Under the pieces are notes generated by a model. That model was not told the origin of the DNA, made no database searches, and saw only the letters and a program-made list of their open reading frames with translations. From contig JABMCL010000570.1 in NCBI GenBank assembly GCA_018857735.1, positions 257,501 to 321,500 on the forward strand: DNA of 64,000 nt. The letters run 5' to 3'. This document shows positions 1-32,788 of the stretch, in pieces (the stretch's first letter is position 1; every line of letters starts with the position of its first letter). This DNA comes from Alviniconcha marisindica (Eukaryota; Mollusca; Gastropoda; Provannidae). The position numbers and the translations under genes are program-made.

Positions 1-59
1 TACCCGTTTGTCTGTATGCCTCGCTCGTTCAAGTTGTAATCGCAAACGTGTACGTCTAT

Positions 60-238
60 CATACTTCAGGAGCTGTGTGAGAGTCGAGGCGGCCGTCCTG
101 GGCTGTCCGTCCTAACGAGCCTTCTGGTTTCCGTGGACGTAAAGCTCTATTGAACCGTGCTTTTGGCATTGGTCTCAGCTTGTCCCTAATATGTCAACTG
201 ACATCTGAAGACACAACTCTTTCATCATCATCATCATC

Positions 239-271
<33 letters not shown>

Positions 272-450
272 GTACGTCTATCATAGTTCAGGAGCTGTGT
301 GAGAGTCGAGGTGGCCGTCCTGGGCTGTCCGTCCTAACGAGTCTTCTGGTTTCCGTGAACGTAAAGCTATATTGAACCATGCTTCGGCATTGGTCTCAGC
401 TTGTCCCTAATATGTCAGTTGACATCTGAGGACACTAAGCAACACTAAGT
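60..450 (+). repeat. Two tandem copies of a dispersed repeat (GAGTCGAGGTGGCCGTCCTG family)
   Basis: A block of about 160 bp (GTGTGAGAGTCGAGG, GGCCGTCCTGGGCTG, TTCCGTGGACGTAAAGC, TTGTCCCTAATATGTC) occurs at about 60-215 and 281-450, separated by a (TCA)n run. The same family recurs at 36228-36395 (plus), about 22970-23060 (plus), and as partial or reverse copies near 735-770, 24405-24490, 42000-42090, 42885-42930 and 60950-60985. It is probably a SINE tail. Confidence 0.7.
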
Positions 451-472
451 ACCTACCTGTACGTCTGTCAGT

Positions 473-545
473 GAGCCGGTTTGGCCTAGTGTTAAGGCGT
501 TAGGCTGGTAAGCGGAAGGACCTCGGTTCGATACCGCTTCGGCTC
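473..545 (+). repeat. tRNA-like SINE head
   Basis: GAGCCGG at 473 pairs with the 3' TCGGCTC to form a full acceptor-like stem. An A-box-like TGGCCTAGTGTTAAGG and a B-box-like GGTTCGATACC are at tRNA spacing. The T and anticodon stems are broken, so this is a tRNA-derived SINE promoter, not a working tRNA. Confidence 0.55.
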
Positions 546-831
546 TCCTTTCTCTTCAAAAAGGTTGTGGTTTGTGGACACTGTCTTGTGACTTTGTCCA
601 TCACTTCCTACTTAACATTAAAATGTCTCTCATCGCTGCCCATTTAATGCAGAAGTCATTCTTCTGATGACAGTGTAGCGATAGGTATATAATTTCCCTC
701 TTCCCCCACCTCCATACCCCCTTCCCCCCATTCTCCCCGTCCCTAATAAGCCTTATGGTTTCTGTGGAAGTTTACTTACTTTACTTACTTACGTTTACTT
801 ACTTTCCGTACGTCTATTCAGCTAAAAACAG

Positions 832-3649
<2,818 letters not shown>

Positions 3650-3663
3650 TGCATCATGGGTAA

Positions 3664-3765
3664 GGCCGGAAGAACCACGGTTACACTCCAGTGGCCCAAG
3701 AGTGAACGTCTCAAACGCCGCGTACTGGAAAGCGTGCGACTTCCGCTTCATGCGGGCAATGTGGA
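3664..3765 (+). pseudogene. Decayed copy of the SULT terminal exon in the 3' UTR
   Basis: Just after the stop, GGAAGAACCAC, then TGGCCCAAGAGTGAACG, then ACTTCCGCTTC appear in the same order as in the true exon (3549-3640), with substitutions and small indels that break the frame. It reads as a degenerate tandem duplicate of the last exon, now part of the 3' UTR. Confidence 0.6.
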
Positions 3766-3790
3766 ACATACCAGCATGAATTTCTTGTAA

Positions 3791-3796
3791 AATAAA
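3791..3796 (+). terminator. Poly(A) signal AATAAA of the SULT gene
   Basis: A canonical AATAAA lies about 140 bp after the SULT stop codon and just beyond the decayed exon copy. It is the first such hexamer after the stop, so it is the likely 3' processing signal. Confidence 0.6.
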
Positions 3797-3959
3797 GACA
3801 TCAATGTGCTAGGATTTGGTATAGCTTCTTTTGCCCCTTTTGTCGTTCGACTGTAAATTTCGAACTCGGAACACGGCTGTGTCGTTTGAAATGGAAGCCT
3901 AGGCTCCTCTTATTCAACAAAAAGAGATTTAATAGCACCGGACAGACGTACAAGGTATA

Positions 3960-4085
3960 CAACGACGGAACATCAGAAGTTTGAATCGTCTACAGTGACT
4001 ACCATCACATGGCATGCGAGCAAATGTATGCACGGTACATGGACTCCGTCAAAGGTACGCACTTGATGCACCAGTCGACAGTACG
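3960..4085 (-). repeat. Reverse copy of a short dispersed repeat (GGTGGAGTTTxTGTACC family)
   Basis: Read on the minus strand, this segment has the order seen in copies at 15055-15198, 37629-37765 and 38057-38200 (GGAGT..TGTACC..GCATGCCA..GTAGACGA). A further minus copy is at about 36100-36190. It is an unclassified SINE-like element of about 140 bp. Confidence 0.5.
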
Positions 4086-4159
4086 TGTTGGTCTGTCCTT
4101 TGTTTTCGATCAGGCCAGAGGTTAGTAATAATGCTTGATTTGTTAGCTTTAGTCAACAA

Positions 4160-4340
4160 AGAACACTGCTTGTGTTGGCGCGATAAAAATAACAATAATA
4201 GCTTACATTTATGTAGCGCCCTTTCTCACAGGAGCTCATAGCGCTTTACAATTCTTAACAACACTTGCAGTTACAAAATACACAAGTGCCACAGACGCAT
4301 TAAGCAGATGTATCCTGCTCATCAGACACACACACACACA

Positions 4341-4413
<73 letters not shown>

Positions 4414-4480
4414 CTATCATGTCGGAGAAAGGTGGATTTTAAGTGCTGATTTGGAAATGTGTTCCAGAGTGTTGGAGCCA
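4160..4480. repeat. Dispersed GCGCTTTACA repeat with embedded (CA)n
   Basis: AATAACAATAATAGC and TAGCGCCCTTTCTC...AGCGCTTTACAATTC begin the block, a (CA)n run fills 4326-4410, and GGTGGATTTTAAGTGCTGA ends it. Similar phrases recur at about 945-1015 and 63515-63620. This is non-coding repeat sequence. Confidence 0.45.
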
Positions 4481-6480
4481 TATGAGCCAAAGACCGATCA
4501 CCGTACAACCTGGCAGCGAGAGAGCAGTCTATCGTGCTTACCACAGGCGGCTGATGAAAGACTAACTAGGACAAGGTGTGGACAGAGAGACAGCAGTCTA
4601 CCACTCTTACCTCAGAAAGAAGAATACAGACTTATTCAGAAAGCAAGGACAAGGAAAGGACAGAGAGACAGCAGTCTACCATTTCTACCTCAGAAAGAAT
4701 ACAGACTTAGAAGACGGACTAAGGACAATGAGTGGACAGAGAGACACAGTCTACCATTTCTACCTCAGAAAGAATACACTTAGAAGACGGACTAAGGACA
4801 ATGAGTGGACAGAGAGACAGCAGTCTACCATTTCTACCTCAAAGAAACAGACTTAGAATACAGACTAAGACAAGAGTGGACAGAGAGACACAGTCTACGC
4901 ATTTCTACTCAGAAAGAATACAACTTAGAAGACGGACTAAGGACAATGAGTGGACAGAGACAGCAGTCTACCATTTCTACCTCAGAAAGAAGAATACAGA
5001 CTTAGAAGACAGACGACTAAGGACAAGGAGTGGACAGAGAGACAGCAGTCTACCATTTCTAATTCAGAAAGAAGAATACAGACTTATTCAGAAAGCAGAA
5101 GACAAAGGACAAGAAGTGGACAAATAGACAGCAGTGTACCACTTCTACATCAGAAAGCAGAAGACTAAGGACAAGAAGTGGACAAATAGACAGCAGTCTA
5201 CCACTCCTACCTCAGAACGCAGAAGACAGACAAAGGGCAAGGGATGGAGACTAAGGACATGGAGTGGACAGACATACGGCAGTCTACCACTCCTACTTAA
5301 GAAGGCAGAAGACACAAGACAAGAAGTCAACAGACCAACAGCAATCTACCACTCCTACTTAAGAAAGCAGAAGACACAAGACAAGAAGTCAACAGACCAA
5401 CAGCAATCTACCACTCCTACTTAAGAAGGCAGAAGACAAAGGGCATGGAGTGGTCAGACAAAAGCAAAGCCCAACAGCAATGTCCCAAAAACTTTCCTAC
5501 TTCAGCAGAGCAGAAGAAAAAAGGGGTCAAAGGGTGACAAAAAAGCATTTTAAACCTATTTCCTAACTCAGAAAGCAAAAGAAAAAGACAGACATGCTTC
5601 AGAAAGCAGAAGCCAGACTAAGGTCAAGGCGTGTACAAACAACAGTTTAGCACCACTACTTCAGCAGATGAAGACAGACTAAGGTCAAGGCTTGTACAGA
5701 CAACAGTTTAACACTACTTCAGCAGATGAAGACAGACTAAGGTCAAGGCATGTACAGACAACAGTTTAACACTACTTCAGCAGATGAAGACAGACTAGGG
5801 TCAAGGCGTGTACAAAAAAGACAGACTAAGGTCAAGGCATGTACAGACAGCAGTTTAGCACTACTACTTCAGCAGATGAAGACAGACTAGGTCAAGGCGT
5901 GTACAGACGGGCAAGGTTAAAGGCGTGTACACAGAAAAGCAGTTTAAGACAGACTACGGTAAAGGCGTGAAGACAGGCTAAGGGTCAAGGCGTGTACAGA
6001 CAGCAGTTTATCACTACTACTTCAGCAGATGAAGACAGACTAAGGTCAAGGCTTGTACAGACAGACAACAGTTTAACACTACTACTTCAGCAGATGAAGA
6101 CAGACTACGGTCAAGGCGTGTACAGACAGGCTAAGGTCAAGGCGTGTACACAGACAACAGTTTAACACTACTACTTCAGCAGATGAAGACAGACTACGGT
6201 CAAGGAGTGGACAGAGACAGCAGTGTAGCACTACTACTCAAGGCAGATGAAGATAAAGGTCAAGAAGAGGACAGACAGGCAGAAGCTTAACACTGCTACT
6301 TCAGGCATCTGAAGACAGACCATGAAAGGTCAAAGAGTGGTGAGAGAGACAGCAGTATTAACATTTCTACTTCAGGCAGCTGTAGAAAGACTAAGGTCAA
6401 AGAATGGACAGACAGACAGCGAAAACACAGTGTACCATTTTTAGGATGAATGTTTACCATTCCTACTTCCGGCCGCCGAA
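4480..6480. repeat. 2 kb diverging minisatellite, units about 55-80 bp
   Basis: Repeated phrases are GACAGCAGTCTACCA, TACTTCAGCAGATGAAGACA and GACTAAGGTCAAGGCGTGTA. Units at 4480-5480 are richer in AGAAAGAAGAATACAG, while those at 5590-6430 carry AACAGTTTAACACTACT. Both halves share the core order and look like one array that drifted. Frames open here only because stop-free units repeat; no gene is supported. Confidence 0.9.
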
Positions 6481-6546
6481 GAAAGATTAAAAGGTCGGGG
6501 GGAGGGAGACAGACAGACCCAAAGAAAGGATTGTGTGTACATTATC

Positions 6547-6613
<67 letters not shown>

Positions 6614-6694
6614 TGTGTGTGTGCGTGTGTGTGTGTGCGTGCGTGCGTGCATGCGAGTGAGTGAGTGAGTGAGTGAGTGAGTGTGTGTGTGTGA
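6547..6694 (+). repeat. (TG)n / (GTGA)n microsatellite
   Basis: TG run followed by GTGC and GAGT runs, then a C-run and a G-rich stretch. The next kilobase to 7770 shows A/C-rich sequence and no recognisable gene. Confidence 0.9.
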
Positions 6695-7770
6695 ATCAGT
6701 CCCCCCCCCCCTTTTGTTCTGTGTGGGTGGGTTGTTGAGTTGAGGGGAGGGAATGTGGGGGGGGGTGGGGGTTTGCATCCACAAACAAACAAAGGCATAT
6801 TTTTCATTGTTTCAGCAGAATATCTCTTTTTATTCAATAACGTATGTCCATGACTCAACAAACAACAACAGCATTAACACAGACCACGAAGCAGTTTCCA
6901 AGACTCAAGATTTGTCATCAGAGTCACGATCGTGAAAGACTGGAAGAAAATGTTAGGTACTCTTGTGCGAATGTTAACCACATAACATCCAGATAGCAGC
7001 ATGGTGAACCTTTCACGCCACGTCCACAATGGAAGCGGAGAGGAGAAGTTATCTCCCGTGGGTCGTCCGAACCCAATCATCAATACAAAAATCGTGTAAA
7101 ATTCCCCCCCCCCTCCTTTCACAACACACATATCCTCGCTGTGACCACACAAATTACATTCATGTACATTATATCATCCAGGAAAAACATACAAATACCA
7201 AAAACAAAACAAAACACACGCAAACACGACAAACAAGAAACAAAAAACCCACATAAACACACACACACACACCAAAACAAAAAAGCAGAACCCCCCCACC
7301 CCCCTCCCAAACAAACACGAACACCTCAAAGTCACTGACTGATACAAAATAAATCCATTCTTACACCTCGTCCACACGCGCTATAAGTTGATATTACATC
7401 ACTTCATAGCAACACAAATAAAACATTATTTCAGCAGGCCACATCCGTATAAATGTATACATTTTTTTTTTAAAATGTTTTAAAGTTCATTGATCGTATA
7501 AGGACAAATTCAGCCAAAGCTTACGTCTTATCAGCAGTGTAGTGCGGACTTAATAGAAAAAAGAGCCCAGGTATAAAAGGATAAGAAAAAAGAAAACAAT
7601 GCTGAATTTGTGCATATGTATAAACACATTCAGCATTCTCATATGTATGTGTATCCAAGTTAAATATGACGACGTAAACAACTGCAGCAGCAAACACTGA
7701 TGAGCCGTTGCCATGACAACTGTCACAGGCCATTCCTGGGGTGTGGAGCGAGGTCTTCTAGCAAACTCAC

Positions 7771-7946
7771 ATTATTAAATCAGGTTGTGCATTGCTGTAA
7801 TGTTTCATGTATAGCGCTTTGAGCCTCAAACGTGTGTAGTTACAGAGAGATTCGGCACATTATTAAATCAGGTTGTGCATTGTTGTAATGTTTCATGTAT
7901 AGCGCTTTGAGCCTCAAACGTGTGTAGTTACAGAGAGATTCGGCAC
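7771..7946 (+). repeat. Two tandem copies of about 88 bp
   Basis: Copies starting TTATTAAATCAGGTTGTGC and ending ACAGAGAGATTCGGCAC are nearly identical. Each carries AGCGCTTTGAGCC, a motif shared with other dispersed repeats here. Confidence 0.85.
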
Positions 7947-8081
7947 ATTAGAAACGTGTTTATTATTAACTCCAAGCATCGGTTTACAACATCCTTCCTT
8001 TAAGAAACGGTGCCGGAAAGCGATCAGGCTTGTGAGTGTGGTCTTCCCGGTGGGCTGAATTGTATGGATTATCATCGCGAC

Positions 8082-8161
<80 letters not shown>

Positions 8162-8212
8162 CGTGCGTGTGTGTGTGTGTGCGTGTGCGCGCGGCGTGCG
8201 TGCGTGCGTGCT
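8082..8212 (+). repeat. (TG)n / (GC-rich TGCG)n microsatellite
   Basis: TG run of about 70 bp grading into TGCG repeats. The flanks from 8220 to 8970 contain no gene or RNA that could be recognised. Confidence 0.9.
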
Positions 8213-8976
8213 TGCGTGACCTCTACGTAAAAATCAAAACCCCGTTTTGATCGAACACACCACTGACCACCTTCACACAGCCCCAGGAAGATAGATCTGC
8301 AACAACAGTCATCGCAAAGGCCATTTCACTTTTAGGCACATGCAAGATAAAAGACGAGTTCGTAAAAAAAAAAATTGTAAAGCAATCATCACAGCGACCG
8401 AGAGAATTTAAGAACCATAGTCTGTAAAACTGCTGTCAACAAAAAGTTTTCATAAACAAGACTCATCAATTCAGCAGTAAACTGCATCCAACATTTGTAT
8501 CAAAACTATCACCATTTGCAAGCAAAAGTCGCACAAAATTATAACCACGTATCAATATGAATCGATAAAACGTTTTACCAAAACAGTAAATCATTGGTCC
8601 TTCTGGGGCATCGAGTTTAAAATTGCTCTATGCTGATTGGTCCTAATGATTCTTTTTACCCCCTTTTTATGTGGGTAGTCCGAGACAGAGTCCTCATTTA
8701 AAGAAGAACCAAACCGAAGACGCAAACTAACTGAAAACGTAAAGAATGTGCAAATATTTTAACTTGCAATTTCATTTGGTTATTCTATCAATATTTTACA
8801 CAACAGAAGGTTGTTATTGCTTTGGTTTTTTGTTTGTTTGTTTGTTTTTGTTTCGAATTTGAGCTCGTCAGGAAGCAGCCATATCGGATCCTATATGCCG
8901 GCCTTGTTCATGACGTCATTAATACAAACTGCTGGGTACAAAATGACAGCACCCAGTTGTACTTCTACGTACTTCT

Positions 8977-9074
8977 ACCCACAGTAGCGTTTTGATAAAT
9001 TTTCTGGTCTAGTTTGTTATATATATATATAAAACAAACTAGACCAGAAGATTTATCAAAACGCTACTGTGGGT
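8977..9074. repeat. 98 bp hairpin with 42 bp arms
   Basis: Left arm 8977-9018 (ACCCACAGTAGCGTTTTGAT...) and right arm 9033-9074 match at 41 of 42 positions. The single difference would be a G-U pair in RNA. The 14 nt loop is (AT)n. It is either a foldback element or a hairpin RNA source; nothing shows transcription. Confidence 0.9.
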
Positions 9075-9554
9075 GGTATTTTCTATTCCATTCCTTAACC
9101 AATGAGCTGCCGGCTTGCATTAACCTGATCGGCGACTCACTGGTCCCGATAAAGCCAGCCTCCTTGATTCATTCGAACTATTAGTATTACTGTTTGTGTT
9201 TAGATCAGCGCCCCACGCCCATTGAATTGACGACCCTCTCCTTTGTGTTGTGTCAGGCTTATTTAGATTTCACACTGGACGGCCTGAAACCTGTTTGTGG
9301 GTTATCGGGAGTCAGTAGGACTGTTTGCAGCCATGACAGACAAGACCAATAACGGAAGTTGCAAAAGCAGGTTGCCAGTGTCTGACACACATCGGTCCAG
9401 ACGACAACGCTGTCGTTGACAGTCGTTGCAAGCCCAGTTGCGGTGTCATTTATATTAAGCACTTATATTTATAACTGATATTACAGTCGGCCAGTACTTA
9501 GACTGTTTAATGCCCATTGTGTTTCCGTCGCCTGCCAGCGATATAGCAACGAGA

Positions 9555-9610
9555 CAAGAACCTAAGTAAGTAACTTGGTGTTTTACGCCCAGTCAACCAT
9601 TGCGGTTATA
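9555..9610 (+). repeat. Dispersed repeat (TTGGTGTTTTACGCCCAGTC family)
   Basis: The phrases AAGTAAGTAACTTGGTG, TTTTACGCCCAGTCAACCA and GGTTATATCAGGGC recur at 50770-50815, 54110-54135, 57405-57440 and in reverse near 34785-34815. It is a common short repeat, non-coding. Confidence 0.6.
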
Positions 9611-10447
9611 TCAGGGCGAGACCAGAAAGCTGGCGACCGACACACAAGCAAGCGACACATAGGGATTGGATGAAAAGACAAGACAGAAGCTACGAGGAGG
9701 AATCAACAAGAACCTCGTCAACTGTTCACGTTCCCTGCTGCCGAGAAAGTCGAGATAATGACTCCCGCCTACTCTTGCAGAACATGCCAGTACGTAGAAG
9801 GAGGATCGGATGACAGACCCGTCCGAAGAGATGGACGAGGCCGTTTCGGACAAGACACCCTTGTTGGGGGGGATTCCTGAGAGACAGGGTGGAGCGCATA
9901 TGGGCTTTTCCGAGCGCATAGATACCATATTGAACTAAACATCCCTTGTCCAGGCCGGCAGAGGTGGACTGAACGACGCTGAATATAAATGGCTGCTTTA
10001 CACACACCGGAACACAATTATTCATTCATTCACACGGCAGCAGTATAGTCGTTTTCATTTTTGGTTTCATGTTACAAATGTAGTACTCATTCAGATTCTC
10101 CCTTGTTGTAAAGTCAGGGTACCTCTCGCGAGGAAAGCACACATCCGCAGTACCGTGCTACCCAACTATAACATGTCATTAATCCGAATGCGTGCAAAGC
10201 GGCTTGTGCTACTTTCTTGGTGCTTTGGTCATTTTGAGGACGAAAAAGAAGACGACGAAAGAAGAGACACGGAACTTCATTTATGGACAATCCACAATTT
10301 AACGAATACATAGTCTTCCAGGTTGTTTCAGTCTACGAAATAGTCCATGAAAAAAAGAGCTGTTTTTGAAGATGGCTGTCTAAGTGGTTTTCTACAGCAT
10401 AGCGGTGGGTGTTTATTCTTGCAGGTCGGTCTACGAATGTTGAGGTC

Positions 10448-10671
10448 TTCTGATCTTTTCGGCTTTACAACTCATAAAGATCAGATCCAATGATCACTCA
10501 CGCCGTCACAACAAACAAGCATTGATTCCCACCGTGACCACTGAAACGGCCATGGCCAGCAAGCCATCCAATGAGACGACTGAAACCGCCACGACAAACT
10601 CGTTCTTCCCAACACCCTCTGATGATGACAGTTACCAAACAGTGCCACCACAGGGGCGAAGCGTAGAATTA
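10448..10671 (+). CDS. Unrecognised candidate terminal exon, ends with TAA
   Basis: A frame without repeats stays open from about 10448 to a stop at about 10671. Its second half reads MASKPSNETTETATTNSFF and then PTPSDDDSYQTV, and ends GRSVEL, which looks more like protein than the neighbouring DNA does. A possible acceptor TTCTTGCAG lies at about 10417-10425. I do not recognise the protein and see no partner exon. A small internal duplication (TTET..ETTETA) is present. It could equally be a chance frame; low confidence. Confidence 0.2.
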
Positions 10672-10673
10672 TA

Positions 10674-11640
10674 ATGCTGGGATGTCAACAGAGTCCACAA
10701 GAAACGTTCCAGGGTCAAAAGCTTTCTGGGAAGGTAGGGAAGGAGTCGGCGGTCAGAGGTTATATAAACAACAACTATCACAGGCCTCTGCAAACTCCGC
10801 CTCCTCTGGGAAAATATAGTAGTCATTCATTCATTCATTACAGCAACATGTGGCAAGACGACAGCCTCCTACACTCCACTTCGCCCCCCCCCCCCCCCCC
10901 CACCTTCTCCAAACAGCTGCCTTGCAACTGCCGTTCAAATTTGCATGAGATTTTCGTGAACGCAGAAGTTCCTAGTTCAGCCGCACCAAATCCTCCTCAC
11001 AGTCACGTTACATTGACAGATCTTAATAAAAAACATATCGACTACAAATACCCCCCCTCCCCCACCTCCCCACTACGACTGGAACTGGTCGTCCCATCTG
11101 GTGATGGTGGTGTCTCTCAAACTATGTTCTGTTCTACGGACACCTCCCTCCCCCTCCCCCCTCCCATCCTTCCCCAACCCTCCGAAGTGCAGATGAACTT
11201 TGCCCACCTCAACCAAAGCTGGAAGCGTTGTCTTTGAAAAACATCCTTTTGCAGCAATCACATCAACTACCATCAAGCCTACTAGCGAACAATCACCTCT
11301 GGACGATCTGCGTGTACATTCTGTGCTGGTATTTAAGATTTTGAAGATATAAATTATAATTTTAAAAATATATAATTATGTTATTGCCCCATAGGATTCG
11401 GGCGATGTACACAAAGAAAGCCCCCTGCCACTGTGCAGCATTAGGCTACTTTAACTTAGCCCACTAATTCCCATCTCTGGTAGAATTTACGCAGATGTTC
11501 GTCGGGGCATGGCAACGTTTCTTCGCTGCCGTAGAATCTTTAACCTGCGCATGCCTGTATCACGCGCAACACGGGTTTTCGTCTCGTCTGAAGGACTAGA
11601 CACCAAGTCCATCACCATGAGACTAAGTAGAGTCGGACAT
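10674..11640. other. C-rich non-coding stretch
   Basis: Contains several poly-C runs and TCATTCATTCATT, with proline-rich open frames that look like composition artefacts. I see no gene, RNA or transposon end here. Confidence 0.4.
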
Positions 11641-11745
11641 TATTGGGGGGGGGGGCAGTAGTTACTGCCAGAACAGGGATCCAAACCCCTGAGACTCTAC
11701 ACCGTGAGTCTAACGTCTTAACCGCTTGGCCAAGACACCCCTACC
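11582..11745 (-). repeat. tRNA-like (Ser/Leu type) SINE, minus strand
   Basis: On the minus strand, GTGTCTTGGCCAAGCGGTTA (A box) and GGGTTTGGATCCC (B box) sit at the spacing of a tRNA with a long variable arm. The arms are imperfect. Body sequence continues toward 11582. Read as a tRNA-derived SINE. Confidence 0.5.
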
Positions 11746-11975
11746 GAGAGTTGCCCGCCAGAATTAAAGGTTATGCGAAGTTTAGAATGTGCAGACACGG
11801 GTTCTGCCAGACAAGATACAGGGTTGTGCAATGGCAAGCAGCCTTGGGCTTGAAGATTCCATTGTCATTTGGGGAAAAACAAGTTCTTCAACCCCACACC
11901 GGAAAATGGTTTCACCTCACTGGTCCAACTCCGTTTCACACCCCCACCCATCCCTCGCAATAGACTGAATTGGAT

Positions 11976-11977
<2 letters not shown>

Positions 11978-12041
<64 letters not shown>

Positions 12042-12050
12042 ATATATATA
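11978..12050. repeat. (AT)n microsatellite
   Basis: An AT run of about 70 bp with one phase break, followed by AT-rich sequence to 12180. No gene is seen from 11760 to 12300. Confidence 0.9.
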
Positions 12051-12297
12051 TAAAATCGCAGTTATGCCGAACAACAATAAATAAATATGCATGTATGTGT
12101 TTCAAAATACATGACATGAATAAAGGTTCATACGTAATGAATGTACTAAAAAATATATATATAAAAAATACAATAAATTCATAAGTTAATCCTTTATGCA
12201 ACACCGCACGTACACACTGACTACTACACTGACCGAATCATGAGCTACATCAGGGTAGGGGACTACAGCCGTACTCCCAAGAAGCCTTCTGGACCTC

Positions 12298-12299
<2 letters not shown>

Positions 12300-12369
<70 letters not shown>
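12300..12369 (+). repeat. (GT)n microsatellite
   Basis: A pure GT run of about 70 bp. The 350 bp after it are unremarkable. Confidence 0.95.
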
Positions 12370-12372
<3 letters not shown>

Positions 12373-12739
12373 CCGCCAGAACTTCGGTCAGCAGCTAAAT
12401 TACCCCCCTTAGCACATGGTACAATACCATGGACTTACGTAAACTTTGTACAAGCCCGTGATAATGCTAAGGAGGTGAAAAAAATACCGTTGTCTACCAT
12501 TGGCACAGATTTCAATTCGCACGGTCATCAACACCCTCCATAATATGTTCAAGGGGTTGAAAGCACCCCACACCCGACTCCTTCCTTTGCTTGCGTGGAC
12601 TGCAACGGTATTCCAAGTAGTGTATGTTCCAGGCAATCACGTTGACTGGAGCTTGTGTACTCAAAGTAGTGCTGACTGATAACTGCTTTGGAAGAAGCGC
12701 TGAGTGCAAAGCGCGTCTGGTGTAGAACTGACTGACTAC

Positions 12740-14077
12740 GGCGGTATGACGGATTTACAAATGATTTTAACTACCACTGACACTGTGTTTGATACGTCAC
12801 AATTACTGAATGCGACTGTGTTTGAAATACCACCAGCAACGAGCGTGTGACTGTGCTTGCCTACAGCTGTGTTTAAAGTGTCCCTCAGTACTGTTAGTGT
12901 GCGCTTGAAAAACCACTGACTACCACTGCGTTTGAAGTATCACTATTAATTAGTATCCGCGTCTGGACGATCACTTGCTACGAATGCTTTCTCAAGGACT
13001 TAAGGTACGACTGATTTAAATACTACTGACCTACGTTTCGAGAAAAAAACAAAAAACAAAAACGATGACGGCTGCTTCGAGTATACAAGCTACCACTGAC
13101 TACCACCCTGTTTGAAGTATCACTATTAATTAGTATTCGTGTCTGAACGATCACTTACTACGAAGGCGTTTGAAGGACTTAAACTACGACTGATTCAAGT
13201 GCTACTGACTAACGCCAGTTTCGAGAAAACACCGGTAAGGATTGTTTCGAGAATACAAGCTAGAACTGACTATGAAAGCTAGTACAGCTAGTACTATGTC
13301 AGTGTTTGAAGAATCACTATTAGTATTGCTAGTACTGACTATGACAGTGTTTGAAGTATCACTTTTAGTATAGCTAGTACTATGACACTGTTTGAAGTAT
13401 CACTTTTAGTATAGCTAGTACTATGACACTGTTTGAAGTATCACTTTCAGTTTAGCTAATACTATGACAGTGTTTGAAGTATCACTATCAGTATAGTTAG
13501 TACTGACTATGACAGTATTTAAGGTATCACTATTAGCAGCCAAGTCTGAACGGTCACGTACTACACCGACCACTGACTTACGAATATGTTTGCTGAGGGA
13601 CCTAAAGTGCGACTGATTCAAGTACTACTACTGACCAAAGCCCATTTCGAGAAAACACCGGTAACGACTGTTTGGAGAATATAAGCTAGTGCTGACTATG
13701 AAAGTGTTTGAAGAACCACTACTAGTACAGCTAGCAGTAGTACTGACTTCGACAGTGTTTGAAGTATCACTATCAGCATGCACGTCTGAACGATCTCTTA
13801 ATACTACGACGACCTCTGATTTACGAAGATGTTTTGCTGAAGGGGACCTAAAGTTTCTGTCGTTGTTGATCGCTTTTATATAGCGCTATTCTCCGCAGCT
13901 CTTGAGCAGACTCACTGCGCTCGCATGTGATTCTACATGAGTGAATAGCTTTTTATAGTTTTTTAAGAGTGCAACCGATTCAAGTACTGTAACTGACGAA
14001 CGCCCCCCCCCACTCCCATCGAGAAAAACACCGATGACGACCGGTTTTGGAGCACACCGGCTAGCACTGACTACGAC
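12740..14077. repeat. Irregular minisatellite abutting the LIAT1-like stop codon
   Basis: A short unit, GTTTGAAGTATCACT with AGTATAGCTAGTACT, is repeated around 13300-13530. A longer module with TCTGAACGATCACTT, CTGATTCAAGTACTACTGA and GAGAAAACACCGG occurs about four times (near 12960, 13140, 13545 and 13785). The array ends about 10 bp before the stop of the minus-strand gene, so it would lie in its 3' UTR or just past it. A reverse SINE tail interrupts it at 13857-13965. Confidence 0.8.
13857..13965 (-). repeat. Reverse 3' fragment of the tRNA-SINE
   Basis: GATCGCTTTTATATAGCGCT through CATGAGTGAATAGC matches, in reverse orientation, the tail of the SINE at 25285-25820 and the copy at 35740-36078. 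Confidence 0.75.
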
Positions 14078-14087
14078 CACGCCTACA

Positions 14088-32381
<18,294 letters not shown>

Positions 32382-32788
32382 TCAAAAAACAACCCTTGGA
32401 GAAAATGTTCCATCCCTCCAGCGACTCTTTCCTGCAGGAAAGAAAGAAAACGGAAAGAAATCGGCTTGCTTGTCACCGCATGTCGAAACGGCGTCTGCTT
32501 CCTGACACACTTCGCTCGAAAGCGCGGAGACCTAACAACCCTCCGAACGACGCTGTCTTTCGCCGATGTAGTGCCCCATTCTGGTTCAATAAAAGATGAG
32601 CGAGACTAGTTTTATGAGACTGAAAAACGAGCCATAGACAAAATAGTAAACATAAATGCTAGGAAATATTGTAAAGTTGAACTAGTATGCCAAATTTAAG
32701 AAAAGTTTGTTTTCTGCGCATGTATATGTAACTAAGTAACCACGAGTACTACATTTGTTCACACTTCCGGTTCGGCGGGTCATCCAAA
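32382..32788. promoter_or_regulatory. Probable bidirectional promoter of EXO5 and the LIAT1-like gene
   Basis: The two start codons (32381 minus, 32789 plus) are 407 bp apart and face away from each other. The spacer lacks microsatellites and the repeat families that fill the flanks, and has local CpGs (GCTCGAAAGCGCGGAGACC, CGAACGACGCTG). No TATA box was placed. This is inference from layout; transcription starts are unknown. Confidence 0.5.

Noticed and set aside
4451..5424. Several overlapping plus-strand frames rich in TERQQST and LPFLPQKE
   Set aside because: Frames remain open only because minisatellite units repeat. Each short frame shifts at unit indels and none has a recognisable domain.
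10674..11237. 187-codon plus-strand frame
   Set aside because: Proline runs come from poly-C. There is no domain, no splice partner and no codon signal; kept only as a note.
11664..11745. tRNA-Ser or tRNA-Leu gene on the minus strand
   Set aside because: A and B boxes are present but the stems are mismatched and no valid anticodon loop forms.
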